Shown here piece by piece: positions 36,650 to 49,138 of a stretch of DNA of 64,000 nt. Made by a program: the position numbers and the translations under genes. The notes below the pieces were generated by a model. The model had not been told where the DNA came from. It saw only the letters and a program-made list of their open reading frames with translations, and made no database searches. Origin of the DNA: Piromyces finnis (Eukaryota > Neocallimastigomycota > Neocallimastigomycetes > Neocallimastigales > Neocallimastigaceae). Where the stretch lies: the NCBI GenBank assembly GCA_002104945.1, contig MCFH01000029.1, forward strand, positions 536,001 through 600,000, written 5' to 3'. The number at the start of each line of letters is the position of its first letter. Position 1 is the stretch's first letter.

Positions 36650-38692
36650 CTTTTATTGATTAATATGTATTACTTTTATGTATATATATATATATATTTA
36701 ATAACTGAAATTTCCTTAAATCTAAAAAATACTAATTTGATTTAAATATATTGAAACTGATAATTTAAAGATTTTTAATAAATAATATAAAGAGATTTCT
36801 TGATTAAAATATTAAAACATAAACTTTTTTCTTTTATTTAAATTAATAGTTATTTGTTATCTATATTTTCTTTAAATTATATATTTCTCTTTTTTTTTTT
36901 TTTCTATAAAAGTTTAAAAAGATCTTCAATTAAACTTTTATTATAAAAATAGTGCGAAGAAAAAAATTTTTTTTTCTTCTATTACAAATTTTTTATAAAA
37001 ATTATTTGATTATTTATTAAATTAAAACAATATAATATTTAAATAAATAAATTTAAATATATTCATTTATTTAAATAATGAATTTATTTGTTTTATATTA
37101 TTCTATTCATTTGTTAATATTATATAGTGAAATGCTACATTATATGTAACAAAATGTATATAATAATTACTATTAAAAAACATTGTATACATTATTTATT
37201 GTACATTACAATAGTGAAGATTATTGGATTTTTATATTGAAAAATAATTTAATTTTTTAAGGGTTTGACCCAGTTGTGAATCAAAGAAATTAACCAATAA
37301 GAAAACAGAAATTAGGGACAATGCTGTCAATATTTATTATGAAAAATGTTTTTTGTGCAATGTAATATAACATTATTTATATTATTTATATACATAATAT
37401 ACACAATATTTAATGATTTAATAATAAAATTAATAATAATAATATATTTATCTCCAGATTTTAAAAATGTGGATTATTTTTTTACTATTAATATTTATTT
37501 TTTTATTAAAACTATTTTTAATTTTAATAATGGAAATTCTTACATATTTATATTTTATAAATATATATATTATATATATATATAAAAAAGGATATTTATG
37601 TATTCATATAAAAAAAATATAATTATAAAATTTAATAAAATATAAAGAATATATATGACAAAAACTAAAATGATATTTTAACAAACCTTCTGGCTAGAAT
37701 ATTATGCCATTTTAATATTGTAAAAGCTATCCTATAATAATTAATTTTTTCTTAAATTATATATTATTATATTATTATTTTTTATTTTACTATAATAAGA
37801 AACTTTTTAATTTATATATTTCGTAGGAGCTATTTATAATTTTTTATAATTTAGCTATATAAAAATAATTTGATCATCTGATATTAACATGTTTTTTGCT
37901 ATTCTAATGATAACCATATGCAATTTATTATTCTTTATCATTCTTTATGTAATTAAATTATTAATTAATTTTAACCAATAATAATTTAGAAATAAAGTTA
38001 AAAAAAATTAAAATAATAAGAAAAAAATAATATTTTTTTTTTGTTTTGTATTTTTTTGTATTTAATTAAAGAAGTAAAATATATTAAAAACATTCATAAG
38101 ACAGTTATTAATAATTTGAAATTTTAACATTACCAAAAGAATAAGAACATATTATATATAAAATTGGCCCCAAAATTTTACGACATAAAAAAAGTAAGAT
38201 ATTTTATTTTATTATATATATATTGTTTATAAATTAGAGCATTATTAAACAAATTCATATGACTTTCACTTTTAATTATTATCAATTTAATATTGATTTT
38301 ATTTTGTAATCATTTAATTTCCTATAAATAGCTATCTTTTTTTTTTTCGAATTTTATTCGATTATAGAATTAGAATAGAATATAAGTTTTTATTTAGTAG
38401 TAGTTATGGAATAATTATTGTTTTAGTCTTGTTGATTTAGAAAAATGAAATATATAGTATAAATTTGTAATAATTTTTTTCTTCCTCTTGATATAGTAAT
38501 AAGAATACAATAATTTATTACTTAATTATAATTACATTTTCATAATAAAAATCATTAACGTAATATTTATTAATATATAAATTATTTTTATTTATTTTTT
38601 TTTAATTTTTTAATTTTGAAATTTTAAAATTTTGAAATTTTTAAAATTACTTAATTTTACAATTATTTTCTAATAAAAGAGATATATTCAAA
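36650..38692. other. 2-kb divergent intergenic region
   Basis: Separates the 5' ends of CDC6 (-) and the NOPCHAP1-like gene (+), so both promoters must lie here. A slightly GC-richer patch at about 37260-37340 contains GGGTTTGACCC and an ACCAATAAG (CCAAT-like) motif. A GAAG-A7-T9-CTTC near-palindrome sits at 36956-36978. No gene is seen; the open frame at 37346-37585 is low complexity. Confidence 0.5.
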
Positions 38693-39611
38693 ATGGAAAA
38701 TACAGAGAAAAATGAATTTTTAGATGTTAAAGATCCAAGAGCTACTTTAGGTATACATTCTTTATAATATATATTTTTTAAGAAAGGAGGACAAAATAAA
38801 ATATAAAAAAAATATTAAAATTTTAAATTATATCTAATAAATCAATTTTAAATATAAAATATATTTTCTTTCTTTTATATATATATATAAGAATCTTTAA
38901 GAATAACTAAAGAAGCACAAAAACCTAAAATAGTGAGAATTGAACAAAGTTCATGTAAATATATGTTTTATAATTTAATATATAAAAATATTTTATAAAA
39001 AATAATAAAATTAAAATAATTATTTTTTTTTTCTTTTTTTATTTGAAAATACAAAATTTATTTTTCATTCAAATAAAAAAATATATATAATATTTATTTA
39101 TTTATTAGTATTAGAAAGAGCCAGACTTTTTTTACCACAATTAGCTGAAGCAAATTCAAAATTAGCTAGTCAACCAAAAGATAAAATTAATATTGAAAAT
39201 ATTGATGGCAACCAAAGTGGTATAATTAAAATGGTAAGTCCATTATTATTATATTAAAAATTAAATAATTTTATTATTGTATTGTTAATTTAAAATATAA
39301 TTATTATAAAGGACTTAGGTTTAGGTGTATTTGATTGTATTGATACAAGTTCTTCCAGTAATAAACCTGTTTTACCAAATAGAAAAGATATTATAGATGC
39401 TAAAGATATGGATCTTAATATAATGTTAAATCCAACTGAACTACCAGATGATTATACAAAACCTCTAATTCAAATGCTTTCAAATAGTGATGATGAAAGC
39501 TCAGAATCAGATTCAGAAAGTGATTCAGATTCAGACTCAGATTCAGATAATAGTGATATAGATATGCAAGATGCTTCAAATGAAGAAGAAGATATTAAAA
39601 TGGAAGATTAA
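38693..39611 (+). CDS. NOPCHAP1/DUF4598 family box C/D snoRNP assembly factor
   Basis: Four exons (38693-38750, 38892-38954, 39109-39233, 39312-39611) join to 181 residues. The core reads LLERARLFLPQLAEANSKL then KINIENIDGNQSGIIKMDLGLGVF, which matches human C12orf45/NOPCHAP1, a cofactor linking NOP58 to the R2TP complex during box C/D snoRNP assembly (family knowledge). The C-terminus is a long Ser/Asp run (SESDSESDSDSDSDSD) ending EEEDIKMED, consistent with a nucleolar acidic tail and likely CK2 phosphorylation. The whole first half would be missed by a search for long ORFs; the phases agree at all three junctions. Confidence 0.85.
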
Positions 39612-40176
39612 AATAAACTAATTATGAAATAATCAATTAAAATGTTTATTATAAAATATGTATATTATAATGTATATTATATATATGAATATAAATATAT
39701 AACCATAGAATAATAATTATATACAATAGTAGAAATTTTGATATCCATATTCATTTTATTGTTAATCTTTTTTTCTTTTTTTATTCAGACAAATAGAATA
39801 TATTTTTCGTTAATTTTAATTGCCTTTTATTTATTTATTTTAGATTATAATCAAAAGTTAGAACAATAGATTATATGTAATGAGATTTATTTTGTTTCCT
39901 TTAAATATATATAAATATTTTTTCTCAAAATTATAACATTTAAAGAAAATAAAATTAATAAATATAAAATTGATAAAAATTTATTCTCCATAAAAAATTT
40001 TATAGTGTTTGGTGGTAATTTAATATATTTTTTAATATATATTAAAAGATTTTAATATTTATAATAATAATATTTTTCTTTTCTACATATAAAACTTAAA
40101 TCAACAGAAAATAAAAAAAAATATTCTTTTTACAAAAGATAAAAAGATTAAATAATAGTTATTTTCTATAAAACAA
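39612..40176. other. short intergenic region
   Basis: AT-rich spacer between two head-to-tail genes; nothing recognised. Confidence 0.6.
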
Positions 40177-42520
40177 ATGGAAAACTATTCAACACCTCAA
40201 GCAAAACATTTTTTCCCTTCGGGACCAAATAAATTTAAAGATCCAAGAGTTACAGTAATATATTTTCTTACTCTTCCTGTTTTTATTTTTTTAATTTTAT
40301 TTTATTTTTTCCTTTTAATTTATTTATTTTTCTAGACATATATATATATAAAATTCATTCATTTTAATGTATAATTTTGAATTTTTATGTTATCATTTTA
40401 ATTCTTTAAATACCATATCATTAGTACAATTAAAATAATAACAAACTTCTAATTTATTTATTTTTTCCTTGAATTTAATAATAAAATTCAAATTTTATAT
40501 AATTTTTAAATAAATTGTAAACATTCCAGTTTATTCAAGAAACAGAAAAATATGTATTTAAAGATGAAACTCAAAATCTTTCATACGAATGGGATGAAGA
40601 TAAAAAAGCATGGTTTCCTATGGTATTCCATCATTAATATCAAATAAAAAATAGAAAAACAAGAAATATCAAATTTTTGAAATTCATTTTTTAAGTAATT
40701 CCTTAATTTAATTATATTAAATCTTATATCATATAAATAGTGGAATGAACAATTAATGGCTTCACAACAATCAGCATACAGTGTTGAAGGAGTAGATGAT
40801 ACTGTAAATTTAATAATATAATTAATAAAATTATACTATACATTAATATATACGTTTGACCTTTCCTTTATATTAATTTATTTTTTTAAATGTTTTAAAA
40901 TAAAAAGGAAGAAGTAATAAAACCTAAAGATAAGCGAAAGGCAAAAATATATACAATGGAAGACGAAGTATGAAAAATCATTTGGATTTTATATAAAATA
41001 AAAATATTGATTTAGAAATCTATTTTATTATAAAATATTGAGTTTATATATATATTCATTGAAATTATTAGTCTGCTAAGAAGAAACCAAAAGTGGAAAA
41101 AAAGAAAATTATAACGTCTGTTTATGTTTCTGGATTACCATTTGATACTACTTTAGAAGAAATGAAAGAAGTTTTTTCAAAATACGGAATTATATCAGAA
41201 GATATTAATACAGGTTAATTATCTTAATATAATTATAATAATTAAAAAATTTTTTAATATTAATTACTAAGAATATATACAAATATTTATTTCAACAATA
41301 ACATATATATTGATTTAATTTTAAAATTTTAGGTCAACCTCGAATTAAATTGTATAAAGATAATGAAGGAAATTTAAAAGGTGATGGTTTAGTAACATTT
41401 TTAAAACCAGAGTCTGTAGAATTATGTATAGATTTACTAGATGATTCTGATTTTAGATTAGGTGAAAATTCAAGAATTAGAGTTCAAAAAGTATGCTATA
41501 TAGAAATTACATTGATAATAATTTAAAAGTAAAAATTAAAATATTCAACAATTTATCTTTATATACAATAGGCAGAATTTAAAGAAAAAGAAAAAACAAA
41601 CGACAATAATAACAATAATAAGAAAAATCCAGATAATAAAAGAAAAATTCAACAAAAATTTATAAAACAACAAAAGTAATAATAATAATAAAATAATAAA
41701 TAATTTAATCAAAAGTTATTAATAGTAGAATAATATTAAATCATTAAATTTTTTATTTCTTCTTCATATTTTTTTTAATAAAAATATAAAGGAAATTAGA
41801 TTGGTTTGATGAGACAACAGGAAAAAGAACAGAAAAGTCAAAAAAAGTTATGATTTTGAAGAATATGTTTTCAGTACAAGAACTTGAGGTATTTTTTAAT
41901 AAATATTAATTATATATTTATTGAATAATTAAATATAACTAATATTATTTTGTAAATATATAGGAAGATCCATCTCTTATTTTAGATCTTAAAGAAGATG
42001 TAAGAACAGAGTGTGAAAATTTTGGAGAAGTAACAAATGTTGTTCTTTATGAGGTATTTTATACATAAATTATAAAATTTCTTTTGTAATTCAAAATAAA
42101 AATTAATTTTAAAATTTTAGAAAAATCCAGAGGGTGTTATATCAGTAAGATTTAAGGACGAGCTTAGCGTTTTATTGTGCATAAGGGTAAATATATAATT
42201 TATTTTAAATATTAATTATTAATATTAATGATTAAATAATTAATAATTATTATTTTAAAAAAAATAAATTATATATATATAAAAAGAAAATGAATGGTAG
42301 ATATTTTGCAGGTAAAAGGATTATTGCAGAGGTACATGATGGTAAAACAAAATATAAGGTTAATAATCCATTAGAAGACAAGGAAGAAGAAGAAAGAAAA
42401 CGTTCTGAAAGATATAGACAATTCTTAAACCAACAAGAATCTCAAGAAGAAGATAAAAAAGCATCAGCATTAAATAGTGAACAAGAAGAACCTATAAGCG
42501 AAAAAAATGAAGCTAAATAA
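40177..42520 (+). CDS. HTATSF1/Cus2-type U2 snRNP splicing factor
   Basis: Eleven short exons (40177-40254, 40530-40622, 40741-40803, 40908-40967, 41072-41213, 41333-41490, 41572-41675, 41792-41888, 41964-42053, 42121-42186, 42287-42520) join without phase conflict to 394 residues. An OCRE-like N-terminus (YEWDEDKKAWFP) precedes RRM1 (SVYVSGLPFDTTLEEMKEVF, about 115-200). The linker has the Tat-SF1 hallmark LDWFDETTGKRTEKSKKVMILKNMF leading into a C-terminal UHM-type RRM (TNVVLYEKNPEGVISVRF, MNGRYFAGKRI) with the RYF motif that binds U2AF-ligand motifs in SF3B1. Tat-SF1/Cus2 helps U2 snRNP maturation and prespliceosome formation. The C-terminus is Glu/Lys-rich, shorter than in animals. Strong family call. 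Confidence 0.93.
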
Positions 42521-43095
42521 TTTTTTTTATATTTTGTAAAAATTCTTAAAATTAGAAAAAATTAGTATATTAAATAAATCAAAATAATAAAAATAAAAAT
42601 TAAAAACAGAATTCATCATTATTTAATATATTATATTCAACAAAATATCATTATTAAAATAATTTTATATAATTGTTTTTATTGTTATATTGATTTTATA
42701 AACTAATTTTCCTTTATTGAGAATATAATAAAAATAAAAGTTTATATCTTCAGAGCATCCGTAAATTTTAATAATTTCCATTAAAACTTTTAAATAAGAT
42801 TTTTAATAAAATTATTTCACTTCAAATAACTTTAAGATTAACTTTAGATTAAAAATAAAATAAAAAAAAATAAAAAATAAAAAATTTAAACAATAGATCA
42901 TAAATATAATTATAGTTTTTTAAAAAAAAAATTAAGATAAAAACATATTTATAGTTGTAACGATACTTATATACATATTATTAGCATATATAAAATCAGG
43001 TGAAGATATATTTTAAAAAAAAGATAGTAATAATTTTATTATTACAATAATTTATATCCTACTATAGTTTCTAAACATGTAAAACATCTAAAAAT
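42521..43095. other. intergenic between convergent genes
   Basis: AT-rich spacer between HTATSF1-like (+) and the receptor-like gene (-); nothing recognised. Confidence 0.6.
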
Positions 43096-46000
43096 TTATG
43101 AATCATAATTAGTTGAAAATCTATATGAATTCTTATTCCTTTTTTTAATATATTTTACTCTTCCATTTGTGATTTTTATAATTTGTGATGTATATTTATA
43201 AAAATCAATGTATCTTTTTATTACTTCTCGTTCATTTTTGGTATATCCACAGTAATATAATTTTTGTAGAGAAGGAAAATCATCCATTTTTAATGAGTAA
43301 AAGTAGTATTCTGAATTGTTCCCCTTTTTTGTTATTATATAATATATTTTATCCCATGAAAAAAGAATTATAATTGTTAAATAACATATTCCATTTAAGA
43401 TTTGATTAAATAAATTGAATTTATACGCATTATTATTAATTGAAGCATAACTAATTAACTATAATATATCATTATTAAGAAAATATTTTAGTTTAAAATT
43501 ATATATATATATAAAAAGGAAAAGAATTATTAATTATTTATTATCATATAATATTACGTTTACTAACGGTCCTAAGGTTACCCATATTATAATAGAATAT
43601 CTTATACTTTTTAAGCATTTAAATACATAAGTATAGTTCCAAATTTTTATTACCATAATTAACAGATCTATAACTAAAATTAATTCAATTATATCCATAA
43701 TTAACTCAAATTTATATAAAGGGCATTTATATCTCCACTTTCCATTATATTCTTGGATAAATTCTTTTTCATTATTTCTTTTTATTAATATAAATATTAC
43801 AAAAGAAAATAATGATATAATATCGAAAAAAAACGTTTTCATATATATAGAATGAATACATGAAATACTCTTGTTTAGATTTTCAATTTCTTCACTTTCA
43901 AACGATTTATGATTTGAAATTTTTGTATCCCAAACACTATCCAGAGAAATATATTCTTTAAAATTCAATTCTTTCTCTATATTTTTTATTAATTCTCTAT
44001 TTGTTGAGGATGAAAAACTGGTTTCATCAAGTTTTGAAAAACGATTTAAATTATTTCCATCTCCATTGTTTACTGCTATATTGCTTTCACATGTATTATT
44101 TTCACCTTGGAATATATTTAAATTTAATCTTTCTAATCTTTTGTAATCCATTCCTAATTTAGTTCCACTATAAAGGTAAAATAATAATATTCCATATATT
44201 ATTAAAATACCACAGTGCTTGAATAGAAAATTTAATGAACAACTACTAAATTCTTTAAAGACATCAAAATTAAAGCTTATAAAGAGTAGCATCATTCCAA
44301 TATAAAAACAAAGATTTTTTACGAAACCAGTATCAATGATAATATTTTGATTTCTTTTTATTATAATAAAAATTATCAATATTAATACGATACAAAGAAT
44401 TGGCATTGTATAAATGAAAATATAATCATTTCTATATATATTTAAAAATTCATATATTTATATATAAATTATAAATTTTAATATATTTTTATATTTGATT
44501 AATGTAACTAATATATTTGATTTAAAAAAAAAATAAATTTAAATATTGAATATTTAAAAAGTTACTTTAAATTTACAAATTCTTTAAATTGACAATAATC
44601 TCCTTTATATCCAGGTACACAAACACAATTATTTGAATATATATTATTAGTATTTTCTGTTGAGTTTTTAACACATATTGCCATTTTTTCAGAAATAGGA
44701 CAGGTATTACTACACTGAGGATTTTCACAATAGTAATATTTACCTTTATACATCTTTATTTGCTCTTCTTTGCAATCATTAATAATAATTTTTAAATTAT
44801 CATTTTTAAAAAATATATTTTTATTTTTGCTATCTAAGGATAATTTTAAATTTAATGTCACCGGATCTTTAGATAATATTTTCAAGTTGTTTAGCTCACA
44901 AATTCCTATATTTTAATATCATATTTATAAATAACTATATCTAAAAATCATATATATTTTTTTAAAAAAAACTTTTATTACCATTTGAAAAATTACATAT
45001 ATTTCCTAGAATTTTGATATTATCTAGATTCAAATTTGTATTATTCTCTTTATCTAAAACAACACTTAAAATAATACTTGAATAGACTTTTGATATGTCA
45101 TTTACTATCTGATTGAATTTATCAATAAGATTAAATTTTAATTTAATTGTTTCTCCGCTTTTCATTGATATTATATTCAAATTATTTAATTCATTTATTA
45201 TATGTGGTTCTGAAGCATAATCGTTTCCATGGGATTCTGAAGTATTATTGGTAAATACAACATTTTCATTATATTCATAGTTATGATATAATTGTGTATT
45301 ATTGTTACTCATATAAATTGCACCACCTGCATATGCTGAATTTTTAATGAAACTTACTTTATTTAAATTTAATACTTTATAAGCTTCGAAATTAGAAAAT
45401 ATTGCACCTCCGTAATATCGAGCTTTATTGTTTATAAATAAAGAATTATTAATGAATACTAAAAAATCATCTTTATTTTCATTATCAATATTTGAATCGT
45501 GTTCTATAAAAGATTTTTCTATATAAATTGCACCTCCGTTCATTGCTTTATTGTTTTCAAAAATAGTTGAATTTATATCTACATTTAACAAATTTAAATT
45601 TTTAAAGCATCTATCCATTGAAAATATAATTAAATATATATAAATAATGAGAATGCATAATTAAAATTTATCTAATTAAAAAAATAAATCGAATTATAAT
45701 TACAAAGAACTTCCATTGTGTTTTACAATATTTTTATAAAATGTTGAATTTCGTAGAAATAAATAAATAGTATTATAATTTGAAATTAATCCACATTTTA
45801 ATTTATTTATATTCATATTATTATGAAAATTACTATTGTCTAAATTAAATTCAGACTAAAAATTATTTTGTTATCAAAATTGTGTATACCATAAAATAAA
45901 AAAAAAAAAAAGAATTAGCATAATTATCATATATATATATTCTTTAAAAAAATTAACAAACCTCTATTGATAAATTATTTATTATAGGTCCATAAGATGA

Positions 46001-47945
46001 TACATTACTGATCATTGAGTCTGATAATGTGATTGTTGAATTTCTTCCATCAAAAATAATTAGATCTCCATTTGAAGTACAATTTTTAATATTAATATTT
46101 TTCATATCTATATAATTTCCATAATCACTTGATATAAATCTAATTAATGACGAATTATCACTTTCTCCGCCACAAATTATATTATTAAAAACGCAATTCT
46201 TAAAGCTGACCGATTTATACAATATATCAATCATAATTCCAGATCTTATTTTTATATCTTCCATAATAATAGATTCGAATGTATAATTTGCTTCAGAATT
46301 AAAAAAACTTTTAATAAAAGAACTAATTTATTATTAAAAAAGTATTAGTAATGATTTTAGTTAAATTTTAGAATGAATGAAATATAATTTATTATAAGGT
46401 ATGAATATTAAAAAGTATAAAATAGCAAATATTTATATTATAAAACATAATCTTACATTATATTTGTGAATTTTGTATTATAAAAATTAACATTCGAAAT
46501 AGGTGAATTTAAAATAACTGGTGATAATGATTTATTATTAATTTTAGTAAAACTTGAGTTATTGATTGAAATTGTATTATGATGTCCATCAAAAAGTGTA
46601 CTAATATCTAATATAATATGATAATATTATTATTATTATTATTAAAATTATATTTTAAAATAATTTTATTACCTTCAAAATAAGAATTATTTATTATACT
46701 TTTATATTCATTCATATAACTTTTTTTTGAAAAAGAAAAAATTAAATGACCATAATCTGAATGGCAATTTCGAAAAGTTGTATTATTCACACTAAAAAAT
46801 TTAAAAAAAAAAAAACATTAAATATTAATTATTTGATATGATATATTATTTTTAAAGAAATCAATAAAAGTTTTTATGAATAATTACTTAAAATATGTGT
46901 TTGAAAGATGGATTAATGGAACATTTATATTCACATTAATATTTTCAAATTTTGAATCTAGAATATTTAGTGTATTTCCATTGTTATAGGAGCATAATAC
47001 AGAACAATAAGTAGTTTCTATTCCTAGAATATCATTAAATGAACCTTTGATAATTTTTAATTTATAAATTAAAGTTATAATACTATAAATAATTTAAAAT
47101 TTAACCTTTTATACATATAAAAAAAACTATTTACAATTGTCAAATGTTACATCGCCATAATATATAAATCCTATAAATTTTACATTTTCAAATATGCAAT
47201 TAGAAAAGTATGTGTAAAAACTATTTTTTCCCCTCAAATGTAAATTTTCATTAAATTTGTGATAATATATATCAAAAATCTTATGTGAATTACTTATATT
47301 AGAAATAATAAATATTTATTAATTTAGATATATAAATTTTGGGATTTAATTATTTCGATAAAAAAAAAATTATAATTACATGAATTTGCAATTAATATAT
47401 TTAGCCTGAGGTGAAGATTGAACTGATTTTGATGAAGCATAATAATATTTAGATATTAGGCCATGAACTTTTTTAAATATACAATTATTAAATTCTATTT
47501 GATAATTATTATGTTCAAATGGTAAATCAAAAAACATAAAATTATTATTAACATTTCCATCATCATAAAAATTGTAAAATGTAATATTTTGAAAAATTAT
47601 TCTTATGTCGTTTTTCATTGATTGAAAATTAAAGTTGAACGACGTTGAAGAATGATATTGATAGTCAAATACAGTTCCATTATCACTATAAAAAATTAAT
47701 GTTTTTTTGATATTAAATTTATTACTTGAAGATTTTGCTATGGCATAATGATTATCGTTAAATATCAATTTAACTTCATCATAAGAAGTCTGCATTAATT
47801 GATTTACAGTCTCTGGAAGATTTTTTATACTGTTATTATCATTTTCAATCTTTACATCTATTGTACTAACTTTCAATATTAAATATGCCAAGAATGGATA
47901 TAATAGATAAATTCGATTATATATAAATATATTTTTAATACTCAT
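43096..47945 (-). CDS. receptor-like protein: beta-helix ectodomain, EGF-like module, class C GPCR-like 7TM
   Basis: Eleven exons (47945-47380, 47292-47135, 47044-46888, 46791-46673, 46607-46457, 46322-45962, 45855-45704, 45610-44982, 44905-44566, 44431-43558, 43458-43096) join with agreeing phases to 1290 codons, 1289 residues. A hydrophobic N-terminus (about 1-28) is a signal peptide. Residues ~30-700 form Asn-rich beta-helix repeats of the FxNCxFxN kind, with three GGAI motifs as in polymorphic outer membrane protein repeats (NGGAIYI, YGGAIFS, AGGAIYM, about 578-645). A Cys-rich module (CENPQCSNTCP .. CVCVPGYKGDYCQF, about 830-870) precedes seven hydrophobic helices: about 880-902, 918-936, 944-968, 1074-1092, 1121-1142, 1155-1169, 1189-1204. 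SCSLNFLFKHCGILIIYGILL and WVTLGPLVN resemble 7tm_3. The last exon supplies helix 7 and a basic cytoplasmic tail. The ligand is unknown; cell-surface sensing or adhesion is inferred. The donor of exon 10 could instead be at 43567 (GTAAAC). Confidence 0.82.
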
Positions 47946-48716
47946 ATTAATTAATTTTGTTGTAAAATTGCTAGATTATTTTTTCTTAAAATTTATCCAT
48001 TAATTCTGTACAATAAAGGCCTTTTTTTTTTTTTCTCAGTTACCTCTAAAAACATTAGAAATAAATAAAAAATAAAATAAAATAAAATTATTTAGTTATT
48101 TAAGATTTATCTATTACATTAATTATATAATTATATTAAGGTAAAGTTTTGTAAAGTTTAAATTTTTTGATCAAAAAAAAAAAAAAAACTAAATTATTTT
48201 TAAAAACAAAAAAATTACTTAACATCCTTTATAAAATCTTAATAATAAAGTTATTTTATTTTATTGTGAAATGTTAATTATAGAAAGATAACTTAAAGAT
48301 TAAGTATTTAAATATATATGTATATGTTGTTAAAATTTAACCTAAATACTTTTATTTTAAAAATATATTCATTTTACACTAAAAATAAATATGAAAAATG
48401 TCAATTTAGATAATACTTGGTCCCAAAAAAATTCTTTTTAATTATTTTATTGCTTCAATACTAAATGATGGATAATTAAAATATTATGAATAAAGCTCTT
48501 GGATTTTTTTTTTTTTTTTTTTGTTAACGGCATCAAATATTTTTAAACTTTATTATTAATTTAATTAAAATTATAATACATGTAATAAAAAAATTAAAAA
48601 TAAAATAAAAATAAAAAAAATATGTTTAAATAAACACAAATGAATAAAAATTGGGTATAATGTATTCTAGTCATTTTAACTAAAGTAATAAAGCCACTAT
48701 TATACTAAAGTAGAAT
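47946..48716. other. intergenic, upstream of the receptor-like gene
   Basis: AT-rich with homopolymers; no gene seen. Confidence 0.6.
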
Positions 48717-48835
48717 AATTGTATTTGACTTCCAATAGGACACCGAGCCAACGATCAAAATTTTATCATGAGACAAAATTATGATCTCCATTGGTTGCGC
48801 TGGCCCTTCTGGCCTGTAAATACAATTGCCAGAAG
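48717..48835. other. GC-elevated island with perfect 10-bp inverted ends
   Basis: About 110 bp of mixed composition bounded by AATTGTATTT (48717-48726) and its exact reverse complement AAATACAATT (48818-48827). An overlapping alternative hairpin pairs CTTCTGGC (48806-48813) with GCCAGAAG (48828-48835). Inside are GAGCCAACGATC and GATCTCCATTGGTTGCG, which can partly pair. No open frame. On the minus strand it contains TTGGCTC and CCTATTG, both also found in the same order on the plus strand of the 27130 island. Candidate small MITE, LTR fragment or structured RNA; class not determined. Confidence 0.4.
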
Positions 48836-49138
48836 CGAGATAAAAATTAATTAAACTACGTTTCATGGATAATTTTTATCAATAAAAAAAAAAAAAAATA
48901 AAAATAAAATAAAATGAAATAATTTTTTTTTAAAATTAATTTATTTTTATTTTTGTTTTTCATATATTACAAAGTTAAGAAAACATTTTTTTTTTTTAAA
49001 ATTATTCCATTACTATTATTTCTTTTATTAGTACTTATTTTTTGCTTTTGAATTTTCAAGCAATGTATATATTCTTTTAATAAAATTTATAAACTTGTTA
49101 TTTGGATTTTTTTTATTCTTTTACTTTTCTAATATGAT
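48836..49138. other. intergenic, downstream of the GH45 gene
   Basis: AT-rich spacer; nothing recognised. Confidence 0.6.

Noticed and set aside
37346-37585. 79-residue Ile/Tyr/Phe-rich ORF
   Set aside because: Composition of AT-rich DNA; no domain, no plausible start context or neighbours.
48717-48835. 5S, U-snRNA or tRNA gene
   Set aside because: No match by eye to conserved cores of these RNAs on either strand.
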